Shown here: positions 5,198 through 15,200 of the stretch, piece by piece
Layout: each line of letters opens with the position of its first letter
Position numbering within the stretch: position 1 is the stretch's first letter
Assembly (NCBI GenBank): GCA_023489135.1
Contig: JAMDCE010000193.1
Location: 1 to 15,980 of the forward strand
Reading direction: 5' to 3'
Source of the DNA: Chloroflexota bacterium
GTDB lineage: Bacteria; Chloroflexota; Chloroflexia; JAMDCE01
Length of the DNA: 15,980 nucleotides
Position numbers and translations under genes: made by a program
Notes under the pieces: model-generated
Told to the model about the DNA's origin: nothing
What the model saw: the letters and a program-made list of their open reading frames with translations, nothing else
Database searches by the model: none

Positions 5198-7381
5198 TTA
5201 TCGGATAGGCTTTTCCCTACCTTGCCTTCCCACTCGGACGAGCATAAACCCGAGCAGCCCGAGTATAACCACTCCTAGTGCAACGGCCGCGTAGGCAAAC
5301 GGTCTGCCCTGCAGGGGGGTGCGAGATTCGGCACGCTGGCTCCGGCCTGATATCGTGAATCCAGCGATCTTGCCATCATCGCTCAAAATGGCGACGTTGC
5401 CCCTCGTAATCCTGCTTTGCAGCGCCTGCCGTGACCGTTTGGCAGCCTCCGACGAGGTGCCTGTAACCAGCAGCAAGCCCTTAGACGTGTTCCAGGGGGA
5501 GGGGATGAGCTCCAGCACGCCTAGCTTGGCTTCATCCGTAATTCCGAGCAGCGCTAATTCCGATCTCTGCAGTGACCGCCTCTCGCTTCCATCCAATGCC
5601 AGCGGCAATTCGTTTCCCATCCTCCTCACGATGCTGTTTTCGCCGGGCAGACCATAGACGACGAGGTCGTAGCGCTGCTTGTCTTCCTCGGAAAGCTGGG
5701 AGTAGAGTCCGGCGTGCATCTCCGTGCTGCCGCCCAGTGACTCTCGGCCGAGAGCCGAGGCCACTTGCAGGCTATCTGGCAGAACAGTAGCATCATCGGG
5801 CAACACGAGGTACGTGCCGGAAAGCACTCCCTCTCTTACGAATGGGTACGGGAAATTCGCCAAATCCAGCGATCGCTGCTCAGGGCTGGCAGTCAAGGCC
5901 AGCGTCGAGTCCGGGTGCAGCACAGCCCACGTCCGCTCTGGAGCCAGTGCGCCACATTCATTTGAATGCGGCGCGTACAGGTAGAATGTCACCGCCATTG
6001 AATTGGCGCCTGGTCGCATGCTGGTCTTGGGCAGACGGAGCCGGTACTTCGATCCGCCGCTGTTCTCTTCCCTAAGCAGCACGCTGCGCACTGGGACTCC
6101 GTTCAACGATACCAGTACCGACGATTTTTCCGGATCGAGCAAAGGAGAATAGCTGAGGACCAGGTCGAAGTACGCTCCAGATGCATCCGACGATGGCATG
6201 TCAAACGAGAATCCGACCGTATGGCTGCCGACACCTCTAACCACAACATCATCGAGCTGCAGCTCTCGCAAGCTGATGGTGATCGGCGACTCTCTGCTGC
6301 CCAGGTCTTCCCCGCGCCCCAGCTCCTCCGACGCCTGAGTCACTATGGCGTACTGGCCCTGCAATGGTTTCGTGCCCAAGCGGCTGCTTAGCGAGCGCGC
6401 CGCGCGGTGCAATCCTTCATCGCCCGCACCGCTCACCACCAACACCGAAAAGCGCTTGTCCCACGGCGAAACGATCTGTTGTAGTATTCCGCTTTCTGAG
6501 TCGATCGGCGACCCGGACTTGCCAATATAGGATGTCAAGCCATCCGACCGCTGCAACTTGAGGGGAAGGAAATGCGACAGCTCTTGCAGCAAGGCATTGC
6601 TATCCGGTGTGCCAACCACTATCAAATTGCGTCCGGTTTTCAAGCCCTGGTCCAGCTCGTGGGCGAAGAGTAGCTTCACCGTAGGGGTCTTGCTGCCCGC
6701 CAATTGACCGAGTCGCGCCGCGACGCTGGCCGCCGCGCTATAGTCGTTGGAGGAAGCATTATCGGGAAGGACAAAGGCCACTTCGCCGGCAGGCATGTTC
6801 GGTCGCAGCAGCGGCTCCGGGAAACGTCCCAGGTCCGGCGGTGGTAAGTCTATGAACTTGAGCGGAGAAGCATACTCGTAGTGGATCCACGACTTTTCGT
6901 ACACCGAGCTATACAGCGAGGGGTTCTCCGGAACGCACTCACCGTTATCGGTGTTCATATTGTATTTGAGCTGGACGTGGTTCATGTCCTGGTTGAGCTT
7001 ATCTTTCGGCAGATCGATCTTCCACCACGTTCGCTTCGCGTTAGAGGACGTCAGGAGCGTGCTGGCGACGGGAACATCGTTCAGCAAGACCGTGACGGTT
7101 GAGTCACTCGCGCGAACGAGCTCTGAATGGTCGTACTCCAGAAAGAGGTAACTGCCCTCACTGCTCAGCTCGTAATCGCCAAAGCCCGGAAACCAGATGT
7201 CGAGGGTGGGCACGTAACCGTAAGCCGTCAGATCGCTCAGACCAATCCGCTTCAAGCTGATATCAGACTGGGGAGCCGTTTGATCCGCGAGCACAGGCAA
7301 AGTGCGTGCCGAGACGTCGACGATGATTAGCACGAATGCGAGAAATACAACACTGATCAGCCGCTTGATTGACCCTTTCAA
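5198..7381 (-). CDS. BcsB-like cellulose synthase partner subunit
   Basis: A 727-residue protein of the BcsB family (PF03170-like): an N-terminal signal or anchor (about 8-28), a large exported part, and one C-terminal membrane helix (about 690-712) with a basic tail. The exported part appears as two repeats of a carbohydrate-binding-like plus flavodoxin-like pair. Matching Cys-containing loops (NGECVPENPSLY near 151-162 and HSNECGALAPERTW in the second half) and repeated VLP-D-A and LLVVTG-type strands mark the duplication, as in known BcsB structures. BcsB docks on the GT2 synthase through its C-terminal helix and guides the polymer outside the membrane. The start is TTG 7381, whose TTGA overlaps the previous stop; a GAGGGGG site lies 8 nt upstream. 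No BcsC-like outer-membrane pore, BcsZ cellulase or PilZ gene is in the window. Confidence 0.88.
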   Translation of the reverse strand: MKGSIKRLISVVFLAFVLIIVDVSARTLPVLADQTAPQSDISLKRIGLSDLTAYGYVPTLDIWFPGFGDYELSSEGSYLFLEYDHSELVRASDSTVTVLLNDVPVASTLLTSSNAKRTWWKIDLPKDKLNQDMNHVQLKYNMNTDNGECVPENPSLYSSVYEKSWIHYEYASPLKFIDLPPPDLGRFPEPLLRPNMPAGEVAFVLPDNASSNDYSAAASVAARLGQLAGSKTPTVKLLFAHELDQGLKTGRNLIVVGTPDSNALLQELSHFLPLKLQRSDGLTSYIGKSGSPIDSESGILQQIVSPWDKRFSVLVVSGAGDEGLHRAARSLSSRLGTKPLQGQYAIVTQASEELGRGEDLGSRESPITISLRELQLDDVVVRGVGSHTVGFSFDMPSSDASGAYFDLVLSYSPLLDPEKSSVLVSLNGVPVRSVLLREENSGGSKYRLRLPKTSMRPGANSMAVTFYLYAPHSNECGALAPERTWAVLHPDSTLALTASPEQRSLDLANFPYPFVREGVLSGTYLVLPDDATVLPDSLQVASALGRESLGGSTEMHAGLYSQLSEEDKQRYDLVVYGLPGENSIVRRMGNELPLALDGSERRSLQRSELALLGITDEAKLGVLELIPSPWNTSKGLLLVTGTSSEAAKRSRQALQSRITRGNVAILSDDGKIAGFTISGRSQRAESRTPLQGRPFAYAAVALGVVILGLLGFMLVRVGRQGREKPIR

Positions 7382-8823
7382 TGAAAGTTCCCCCTCTCAC
7401 TTCCTCCACCCATTTGATACGCCGTCCCTTCCCAGGTTAGTTTCCGGTGCGAGATTAGGGTCGTCCCCCGTCCCGCCCCTGGCGGACCGGGACGGCCGCC
7501 ACTACGGGAAGGCGTTTCGCACCAATAACTCGTTGCGGGCTTTCTCTCCAGCGGTACTTCCAGTTGAGGCTTTACGTTGCGAACATCTACTTCGATCTGG
7601 CGCCCTTGTTCCCGGGATGGGGCGACGGCGAGGCCGGAGGCGATCGACGATGCTCCCAGGACTAACAGAAGCAAGCTACTGACGACAAGCGCTATCTTCC
7701 GATTGCCTGTGCCGGCTGCACGGGAGATAACGTGGCCAGAGGCGATGAGCCCAAAGGGTACAGTGAGGGTGAAGTTGCGCCAGGAGTGGCCATTCCCTCC
7801 CAGGAACGGGCTTACGATCTGCAGGCCAGGCAAGGTGAGCGCCAGTACCGCCAGAGACAACGAGATTCTGTTGCGAGTGAGTAGGTAATCTACCAGCGAC
7901 AAGCCCACCCCAAGGATGAAGAACGGCATAAAGCCCACAAGCGAGCTCACGGAGGATGGCATAGCTTGCCACTTGCCGGCACTCGCCAGGATTGCCCGCG
8001 ATTCTTCGTTAAGCTGTTGGGCCAGGCGCAGTGCGTCAAAACTCAGATGTTGAACAGGCCACGCCGTATCTCTCGCGATCAGCCAGTCCCACAGGACCCA
8101 GGCACCGACGATGAACATCGCCGGCACGAGACAGGTAATCAGCAAAGCCTGAACGCGGTCGGATGATGTGCGTTCTCCGGACCTCGCCAGTATCCAAAGG
8201 ACGCCCAGAATTGGCAGTGCGTAAGGCACGGTTTCGACACGCGTGACCCAGGCAAGCCCCAAGGTAAAACCGAGTGCTGCCAGGGCTTGAAGGTTTTGAT
8301 CGGAGTGCCAGGCGAGCAGGAAATTCACCGCGAGGACGACCAGCAGTAGAGACGTTGTCTCGGGTGCAGTGTTCACGATATTCAGCAGGATCAGCGGATT
8401 CAAGGCAAAGAGCGTCAGCAATGGGTAGCGCCAGCACGGCGCGATGCGCCAGCGGGAAAAAATGTGGTTGAGTACGACGCAGGCCAGGGCAGCCGATACG
8501 GCTGCCAGGAGGGCCTCGCCGGTGAGCCTTACCCAGGGTGCGGATAGCGCCCTCAGCAGCAACTGCGCGGTCGTGGAGGGGGGCGACCAGGCCGGTGCGG
8601 AGGCCGTGATCTGACCGAGGCTGAGCGCGGGGAAGAAGACGAGCAGGTCGAGAATCAGACAAAGGCCGAAAAGTGCCACGTTCTCGTTCAGGCTGCCTCG
8701 TTTACCCGCGCAGCTCTCTGTAGCTCGATTCGTCTTACAGCCGGCGCGTGGCCGTCCGTTCCACCACTTCGAGGGAACCGGTTCAATCGTCTCCAAGACT
8801 CTACCTCTTGACTTCTGTCTCAT
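7378..8823 (-). CDS. GT-C-type membrane glycosyltransferase paralogue, degenerate
   Basis: A 481-residue polytopic protein, third of three related GT-C genes (mannosyltransferase/ArnT-like). Shared landmarks are an L-x-LNPLIL membrane segment and TRVET (equivalent to TRYEG and CRYEA in its paralogues). Unlike them it lacks the D-x-x-SR loop after the first membrane helix, where the catalytic Asp of GT-C enzymes lies, and the C-terminal soluble domain. In its place is a tail rich in Gly, Pro and Arg, encoded by a palindromic element (7446-7523). It has a basic N-terminal extension of about 45 residues. I chose ATG 8823 because AAGGGG lies just upstream; an earlier in-frame ATG at 8877 would overlap the previous gene by 77 bp. 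It is probably inactive as an enzyme, possibly a structural partner or a decaying copy. Confidence 0.72.
   Translation of the reverse strand: MRQKSRGRVLETIEPVPSKWWNGRPRAGCKTNRATESCAGKRGSLNENVALFGLCLILDLLVFFPALSLGQITASAPAWSPPSTTAQLLLRALSAPWVRLTGEALLAAVSAALACVVLNHIFSRWRIAPCWRYPLLTLFALNPLILLNIVNTAPETTSLLLVVLAVNFLLAWHSDQNLQALAALGFTLGLAWVTRVETVPYALPILGVLWILARSGERTSSDRVQALLITCLVPAMFIVGAWVLWDWLIARDTAWPVQHLSFDALRLAQQLNEESRAILASAGKWQAMPSSVSSLVGFMPFFILGVGLSLVDYLLTRNRISLSLAVLALTLPGLQIVSPFLGGNGHSWRNFTLTVPFGLIASGHVISRAAGTGNRKIALVVSSLLLLVLGASSIASGLAVAPSREQGRQIEVDVRNVKPQLEVPLERKPATSYWCETPSRSGGRPGPPGAGRGTTLISHRKLTWEGTAYQMGGGSERGNFH
7446..7523. repeat. Nested palindromic element inside the 3' end of a GT-C gene
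   Basis: Outer arms GGTGCGA (7446-7452) and TCGCACC (7517-7523) enclose a perfect 8-bp inverted repeat, CCGTCCCG (7468-7475) with CGGGACGG (7488-7495). The 78 bp are read through in frame and give about 26 residues unlike the rest of the protein. It looks like an intergenic palindromic repeat that entered the gene end. Confidence 0.5.
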
Positions 8824-10114
8824 GGCGCCCCTTGGCGCGGTCGCTATACGACGTCGAGGCGCTGAAATCATTCCCACCAGCTCCGGGCGCGACCTGCTCT
8901 GTTTCGTCTCCTTGGCGCGCCTCGAGAGATGGGTCCGAGGGTTCCATGCTGTACAGGCGCCAGGATCCCGGCCCGGGAAACTCGCGCACCAGATGAGCCC
9001 ACGCCTCGCCGCCTTCGTACAGATCCGGATAAGCCTTCACAACCTCCGACCGGGATTTGGCGTCTAAGGACGGGAAGGGCACGAGCACTTGATCCACGTG
9101 GCCGACTGGATAACGAAGTATGGGGAAGAAGTCCCGGTCCGTAGTGGTCACCAGGTCGTAGGGCCGGTCCAGCCAGAAGACGATGGCAGACCCGACCGAG
9201 GCGTCGATTAGACTGAGGGTTCCTGCCGGCTGTGAATTGAGATAGTCGGCCATCAAAACGAATTCGTCGAGCTGTCCGTGAGCATCCCTCGAGTTCTTCA
9301 CCTCTGGCGCCACGATCAACGCGGCGATGGAGCGCAGCAGGGGTGGGTCCGAGAGACTCCGCCAGGCCTGGATGGGCATGGAAAGGGTCGGAGCGAACAG
9401 GAGCAGGGCCGTTGTGAGGGCGGCCAAATGACGCGGCCATCCACTCACTGTGGCCCGGTAGGTCGCGGCCGCCACTATGATGCCTCCCGGCACGATCCAG
9501 AAGAAATACCTCGTCCATGGCGGCAAGATGCCGCGCCACGCGACGACAAAGACGAAGGCGAGGATTGACCACCCCAGTGCCACATAGGCCAGATCCGACC
9601 ATCTCCTCCGCCAGAAGGCGGAAGCAACTAGAAGAGCCGTCGCGGGGAGCAGCAGTGGAGCGAGATCAGCGATCTGGGTGAGCAGGAGTTCAGCGGATCC
9701 GGTCAAAGAGCCTCGAGCGAAGGCGAATGGATGGGCAGCCCCGAGCGCCTGCGCCGTGTCGGGCGTAGTGGACGTCGAGCCCGGTCCAACCAGAAAGTAA
9801 ACAGGGCTGCCCGTTATTTGCCAGTTCATCAGTATCCAGAACAGCAGGGCCCACACCGAAGGCGTAACGAACCCCACCACGCTGCCCACGACGGTGTTAT
9901 TCCAGGGCTTGTGCGAGCGAAGGCACAGCTGCCAGGCAATGGCTACCGCCATTACCGCCACCCAGGCCAGCGCTTCGTAGCGACAGAGCACCGCCAGCGC
10001 TGCCCCAACCCCGGCCCATACCAGTCCCGCGGGTCGTCGCGAGTCCTCCCACATCATGAAACCGTTGAGCGATAGCAGTAGGAACGCCAGAAAGGGAGCT
10101 TCCGAGAGACCCAT
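8801..10114 (-). CDS. GT-C membrane glycosyltransferase, C-terminal fragment of a split gene
   Basis: Residues from MGLSEAPFLAF to the natural end of a GT-C enzyme: many membrane helices, the CRYEALAW motif, and a C-terminal extracytoplasmic domain with RYPVGHVDQVLVPF and YPDLYEGG, matching the neighbouring 570-residue paralogue (NPVGRVDYVLIP, YPDVYDKG). The ATG at 10114 has no ribosome site, and the same frame stays open up to a TAG at 10157-10159, so this is not an independent gene. It is the continuation of 10157-10531, separated by two compensating 1-nt shifts near 10168-10171 and in a G7 run (10142-10148). It overlaps the start of the next gene by 23 bp. Confidence 0.75.
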   Translation of the reverse strand: MGLSEAPFLAFLLLSLNGFMMWEDSRRPAGLVWAGVGAALAVLCRYEALAWVAVMAVAIAWQLCLRSHKPWNNTVVGSVVGFVTPSVWALLFWILMNWQITGSPVYFLVGPGSTSTTPDTAQALGAAHPFAFARGSLTGSAELLLTQIADLAPLLLPATALLVASAFWRRRWSDLAYVALGWSILAFVFVVAWRGILPPWTRYFFWIVPGGIIVAAATYRATVSGWPRHLAALTTALLLFAPTLSMPIQAWRSLSDPPLLRSIAALIVAPEVKNSRDAHGQLDEFVLMADYLNSQPAGTLSLIDASVGSAIVFWLDRPYDLVTTTDRDFFPILRYPVGHVDQVLVPFPSLDAKSRSEVVKAYPDLYEGGEAWAHLVREFPGPGSWRLYSMEPSDPSLEARQGDETEQVAPGAGGNDFSASTSYSDRAKGRHETEVKR

Positions 10115-10156
10115 CGTGGCGTTGTGGAGGATCAGTTTGTGCCCCCCCGAACGCCA

Positions 10157-10531
10157 CTAGCCAGGGCACCTCCAGTAGAGCGGTAGTCCAAAGCGCCGAA
10201 GTATCTCGGAGAGCTGGACCAGAGCGAACGCGCTATAAAGGGCGCTCATCAGAGGGCCGGCCAAGAGTACGAGTCCAAGTGGCTTTAGTAGGAATACGAA
10301 CGGCACGTCTGTCAAGACCGGCAGTGGTGGCCAGACAAACCCGGCGGCGGCCAGGTGGGGGTCGCGGCTGAAAAGAACGCCGTGAGCCTGAGCGATGCGT
10401 GACAGCCCGTCCCAATTGTACGTCTGGACCAGGTAGGCTCCTGCCCACCCGAGGAAAGCGTACACCAGAAAGCCGACGCCGAAGATGAACCACGGCTCCA
10501 GACGTCGACGTGCGCCGCGGTGTGCATCCAT
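10157..10531 (-). CDS. GT-C membrane glycosyltransferase, N-terminal fragment of a split gene
   Basis: About 124 residues before a TAG. After a basic start, the first membrane helix is followed by TYNWDGLSR (D41, the expected GT-C catalytic Asp) and VWPPLPV, equal to LHEGDALSR and LWAPLPS in the neighbouring paralogue. The start ATG 10531 overlaps the preceding stop as TGATG, which implies translational coupling; an upstream in-frame ATG at 10591 lies inside the previous gene and is unlikely. After LPLYWR the frame goes wrong. A different frame supplies VPWLVAFGG, then the original frame resumes with HKLILHNATMGLSEA. Together with 8801-10114 it would make one enzyme of about 575 residues. Confidence 0.72.
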   Translation of the reverse strand: MDAHRGARRRLEPWFIFGVGFLVYAFLGWAGAYLVQTYNWDGLSRIAQAHGVLFSRDPHLAAAGFVWPPLPVLTDVPFVFLLKPLGLVLLAGPLMSALYSAFALVQLSEILRRFGLPLYWRCPG

Positions 10532-12243
10532 CAATTGCCCAGCCTCCCCGCACGGCTGCCCCCAGCGCTGACCACTCGGTACAGCTTCCACGGCTGGTCC
10601 CGGCCGGCGAATTCCTGAACGGGCTCCAAGAAAGGAGCCCCCTTGTCGTACACATCCGGATAGCGCTGAATTATCAAGTTCAGCGCGGCGTCCACACGCG
10701 GAATCAGCACGTAATCGACTCTGCCCACGGGGTTGCTCACGATATCGGCGAACTCGGTGTTGCGCGTGGTCACAAAGCGCTCGAACTGCTGAGTGAAAAG
10801 AATGATGTAATCAGCCTGCTGGTCGTCGGCCAGGATCTTCTTGCCCGGGGGCAACTGTGTCAGGTGTTGCGCGATTTCCTTTTCGCGGGCGAAATTGTCC
10901 ACGGGCTCGTCGTGCATCACCGCTTGCACAAAGAGCGTCTCCCCTTCGCGAGCAACGTCCGGCAAGGCCGCGCTGTACCACGTTACGAGTGATGATGCCG
11001 CGACTAGGAGGACCATCACCATCTGATAGACCGCGGCTCGAATGCGTGTCGTGTCAGAGAGGTGCCGGAAGGCGTAGGCCAGGCCAATCAAGGAGAAAGG
11101 AATCACATAAATGTAAAAGCGCATTACGCCAAAGCTTTGTCCGACGAAGGTCAGCAAAGCCTGGAAGGCGGGAAACGATGCGGCCAGGATGGCCAGGCTT
11201 ATGGCCAGAGCATCTCGTTTGAGGATTCCTAGAACCAGCGAGAGCGTCCCTGCCAGGTAGAAACTCGGAAAGGCCAGAGCCGACGACTTGGCCGCGTAGG
11301 CTAGCGCGGCGGGGAAGTTGCCTTTCAATCCGGCCAGGGTCGAGCCGGATTTTAGGAGAATCGACGCCTGCTGAATGTTGGAGCCCTTGCCGAACATGAA
11401 GTTGAACGGGTCGCCCATGATCACCCAGTTGAAGAACAACCACAGGAAAATGGCGTACACAAACGGGGTAAGGTAGGCCAGCGAATAGCCTTCGATCACG
11501 ACCGAGCCGTCTACCGCGCTCAGCCTGCGGCGCGCGCTGGACCCCAATATGATCCCCAGCTGTCGTCTCTTGGCAACCAGGGCGATCAAGAGCACCAGAT
11601 ACATAGCCAGCCCGAATGCTGCCCCCTCGTAGCGAGTCAGAAAGGCCGCGCCGGCACAAATGCCCATTAGCCCCACATTGGTTACCCCGTTGAAATGTGG
11701 CAGTCCATCGTAGAGCCGTTGAAACTGGTCCCAGCCTACCAGAACGAGCGTCACGAGCAGCCCCTCCGTCATGCCGTTGACAGAGTAGTAAAGAATCAGC
11801 AGGTTACCCTGGTAAATGAGCAATAGAGGGAACCTGATCCAGCGGTTCGGCACGTGGCGAGCCAGAATCCGATCCATCATGAGAAGACCGAGGGCGCCCG
11901 CCAAAGCACTGACAATCACGCCTGACAATCCCGCAACGGTCAGGGGACGGTAAAGCGCCAGCGGAATCTGCAGAGCGGAGGGTAATGGCGCCCAGAGCAG
12001 GCCGAGCTTGGCGAGGCCGGGGGATGAACCGTACAGGCTGATGGCAGCTGCATAGCTTCGCGACAGGGCATCGCCTTCGTGGAGGCGGAAATACAGGTTC
12101 ATCCAGACGCCGGCGGCGAGGAGCGCGCCACACGCCAGGAAAAAGATGCCCAACTGCTCCACTATGGGTAGCTCTGGCGCTGCCTTAGCCTGCTCTTCCC
12201 CCTCCAATATCCGCGTGTCGTCCGCTCCAACCAATACTCGCAA
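10531..12243 (-). CDS. GT-C-type membrane glycosyltransferase (ArnT/mannosyltransferase-like)
   Basis: A 570-residue polytopic protein, the most intact of the three GT-C paralogues. LHEGDALSR (D58) follows the first membrane helix (about 28-50), as expected for the catalytic Asp facing outside. Further landmarks are LWAPLPS (83-89), NGMTE (156-160) and TRYEG (203-207). About ten membrane helices reach residue 430 or so, and the last part is a soluble extracytoplasmic domain. Such enzymes transfer sugars from polyprenyl-phosphate donors; the acceptor here is probably the polymer or lipid made by this operon (inference). The start is TTG 12243: a TAG directly precedes it in frame, and GAGG lies 6 nt upstream. 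It begins 8 nt after the stop of the GT2 gene. Confidence 0.85.
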   Translation of the reverse strand: MRVLVGADDTRILEGEEQAKAAPELPIVEQLGIFFLACGALLAAGVWMNLYFRLHEGDALSRSYAAAISLYGSSPGLAKLGLLWAPLPSALQIPLALYRPLTVAGLSGVIVSALAGALGLLMMDRILARHVPNRWIRFPLLLIYQGNLLILYYSVNGMTEGLLVTLVLVGWDQFQRLYDGLPHFNGVTNVGLMGICAGAAFLTRYEGAAFGLAMYLVLLIALVAKRRQLGIILGSSARRRLSAVDGSVVIEGYSLAYLTPFVYAIFLWLFFNWVIMGDPFNFMFGKGSNIQQASILLKSGSTLAGLKGNFPAALAYAAKSSALAFPSFYLAGTLSLVLGILKRDALAISLAILAASFPAFQALLTFVGQSFGVMRFYIYVIPFSLIGLAYAFRHLSDTTRIRAAVYQMVMVLLVAASSLVTWYSAALPDVAREGETLFVQAVMHDEPVDNFAREKEIAQHLTQLPPGKKILADDQQADYIILFTQQFERFVTTRNTEFADIVSNPVGRVDYVLIPRVDAALNLIIQRYPDVYDKGAPFLEPVQEFAGRDQPWKLYRVVSAGGSRAGRLGN

Positions 12244-12251
12244 CTACTGCC

Positions 12252-15200
12252 TCACAACGTCCCCGGAGTTCGGTCTGCCTGCGGTTCGGCAATGGCATCT
12301 GCGCGGTACAACCCGTGCAGCGTCTTTTCCCAGTAGGAAGGACGATAGAGAAGCTGAACCAATCCCTTCCAGGCTCCCACGCTCATTAATGACCAATAGA
12401 CCGGGCTGAGCAGCGCATACTTGACCATGTCGTAGTATTGCCGACGCATACATCCGGCGACATTGGCGTAGGTGAAGGCGAAGTTGCCGAAGTAAAGGCC
12501 CAGCGCGCCCACGTAGAAGATGGGACCCGGAAAGAGCTGTTGGATGACACTCCAATGGGTCAGGAACCAGGCGGCCGTCAACAGCCAGTAGATGGGGTTC
12601 ATCAGAAATCCGAAGAAGGTGCCTCCCACGACCATGTTAAAGCTGAAGAACTGATATGGACCGATCTCCCGCAACAGCTTGATGGGATGTCGCATGTGGA
12701 CGAGGTACGTTTGGATGTATCCTTTTACCCACCGAGAGCGCTGCCGAATCCAGTTGTAGAGCTCGCTGTTAGCTTCTTCGTAGGTGGTGGAGTCAATTAT
12801 CGCCGTTTTCCAGCCGGCCTTGAACATGCGCATGCCCAGGTCGGCGTCCTCGGTGACGTTGTAAGGGTCCCAGGCTCCTATTTGGCGCAACAGCGACGTG
12901 GGGAAGTGATTCGACGTTCCTCCCAGGGGCACAGGAGCATTGCTGGCATCCAGAGCCGGCATGAAGAGATCGAACCACATGGAGTATTCGGTGGTGAACC
13001 ACCGGGTCAGCATGTTCTGGTCACGATTATAGTAGTTGAGCTTCGCCTGGATGCATCCCACATTGGGAGCGGCTTTGCGAAAGGCCACCAGCGCCTTCTT
13101 CAGCTGGTCACGCTCGGGGATGTCTTCGGCATCGTATATGACGGCAAACTCCCCTTCGGCGTGAATCAATCCGTAATTGCACGCCTTCGGTTTGCCCTTG
13201 GGCCTCGAGTGCGGCACGATGACAGGCTTGAAATGCGGTGGAAGCTTGTGGCGGCGCACGGCCGCGATTGTCTCCTCATCGTCCTCTTCCAGGAGCAGCT
13301 TGACGTCGAGCTTGGTCTTGGGGTAGTCGATGTGGTCGATAGCCCTGATCAAGTTGGGCAGGACCTCTGCCTCACGGTACAGGGGAACCAGCACGGAATA
13401 AACCGGCAGTTCGCGACTGTCCAGGGCCGCAATCTCTTCCGGAGTGACGTCCACTTCCAGGCTGTGGGAGAGGGCCTTGTAAATAAGGTAGAATTTGTAG
13501 CCGGAAAAAGTAACGTAGAAAAGCGTGCTCAGGGTGGTGAGCCCCACGATGTATCCCACCGGGTTAACGTAGGCCAGCAATGCCGACACCCCTAGAAACG
13601 CCAACAAGAACAGCTTCTGGGGACCGGATAGCACTTTGATTGCCGAGTCATCCGGGTAGCGGATGACCAGGTCGCTGGCGCTCTGCGTCAGGTAATCGCT
13701 GCGATAGATCCTCTCCAGCGTGTCTTCGATATGCCTCTCGGTGGTCAATACCGGTTTCACCCGGCAACCCGTGATCTTCTCAACCTCTGCGACGGCTTCC
13801 GCATTGAGGGGGTTGGTCATTGCCACGGTCACGTGGCCATCCTCCCGAGCCAGAGGAATCAGGCCGTACTTGCGCGCCAACGGTTCGGGTACGCTGCGCG
13901 CCACCTCGTCGGGTATCTCAACATCCAGCAAGCTGGAGTACGCCAGCCCCTGCTGATTGGAGAGAGAGGCAGCCAGTTGGTCCTGCGTGATGTGTCCCAG
14001 ACTCACCAGCGCCTTGCCCAGGGGCACCCCGGTTTTCCGGTGCAAGTCCAGCCCGGCCTCTAATTGACGGCGACTTATCAGGTCGGCCTCCAGCAGGATA
14101 TCCCCCAGTACCCGCCGATGATGAACGCGCCTTATCGCCTCTTCTATTTGAGAGCGCGTGCCGATCATTACTGAAATGGGTTGTCCTATCAGCTCCTGTA
14201 CTGACCGCCGAGTAGCCGCTTCAAGCGGGTTCACAAAGGCCACCGCGACGGAGCTGCCCAGCCGCTTGAAAGGTATGGCCGAGAAGCGGCGCGCCGCTTC
14301 TTCGGGCAGAAGTCGTGCCAGGCTGGAATCCACGGGTTCGGTCCATCTGAGAATCTCGCGCTCGATGCCAAGGCCATCCACGACAGGCACGGGAACCCTT
14401 TGGTAAGACAAATCGGCTTGCGGCAGATCGAAATACTCGGCGAGGGCACTGCCGAACTGGCGCTCCGAGAGGAATCCGAGAGACATCGCCGCTACGTCGA
14501 ACGGGACGTCTGCCTTGAGGTGCAGTCGGAGGGCGTCGAGCAGCTGCTCCTGGCTAAGGAGGCCCAGTCGCACCAGCTTATCCCCAAACCCCCTGAGCTC
14601 GCCGCTGATCTTCGAGGTGTCCATACTGTAGAGCCGATCGATAGCGGTTCGAATTGACTGCTCCCCGGCGAGGACTACTCTGGGAACGAGCCCGGTGCTT
14701 TGCCATATCTCCTGCAAGGCCATGCTGTTGTACGGCTCGGCTGTCGCCACCGTCAGCAGACGATCCTCCTGGTACAGTGGCAAGATAGCATACAGCCTGG
14801 CAACTTGCTCCGGAACCAGGTTGAGCGTTTCGGCCGGCATACTGTAGCGCGAAATGGTTATCGAAGGAAGCCGCAGCTGTAGGCCGAGCGTCTCGGCCAG
14901 GTCCGTCTCATCCAGCAAGCCTAAACCCTGCAAGCACTGTCCCAGGCGTTTGCCCTTTTTTTGCTGGACCCGTAATCCGTCCTCCAGTTGCTCGTTGGTC
15001 AATCGACCGCTTCGCACCAGATACTGGCCGAGCAGCGCCCATTCCGGGTCGCGGCGCGTCTGAGGCAAGGAGTAGAGGCCCCTGAACGCCTCTAGCAGGT
15101 CCGCTTCGGCGCACAACACGGGTTGAACCGGCTGTCCCAATAGAATCTCCAGCAGCTCCGCGGTGACGTCATCGCCGGCATCGACCATGGCCACCACTAC

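Noticed and set aside
8036..8662. Minus-strand frame of 208 codons inside the third GT-C gene
   Set aside because: Arg/Pro-rich shadow overlapping a polytopic membrane protein; no start signal or domain.
12438..13595. Plus-strand frame of 385 codons opposite the GT2 domain
   Set aside because: The minus strand carries the DAED, TED and QxxRW motifs of a synthase in this exact region. The plus frame is His/Arg/Gly-rich with no domain pattern, typical of an antisense shadow in GC-rich DNA.
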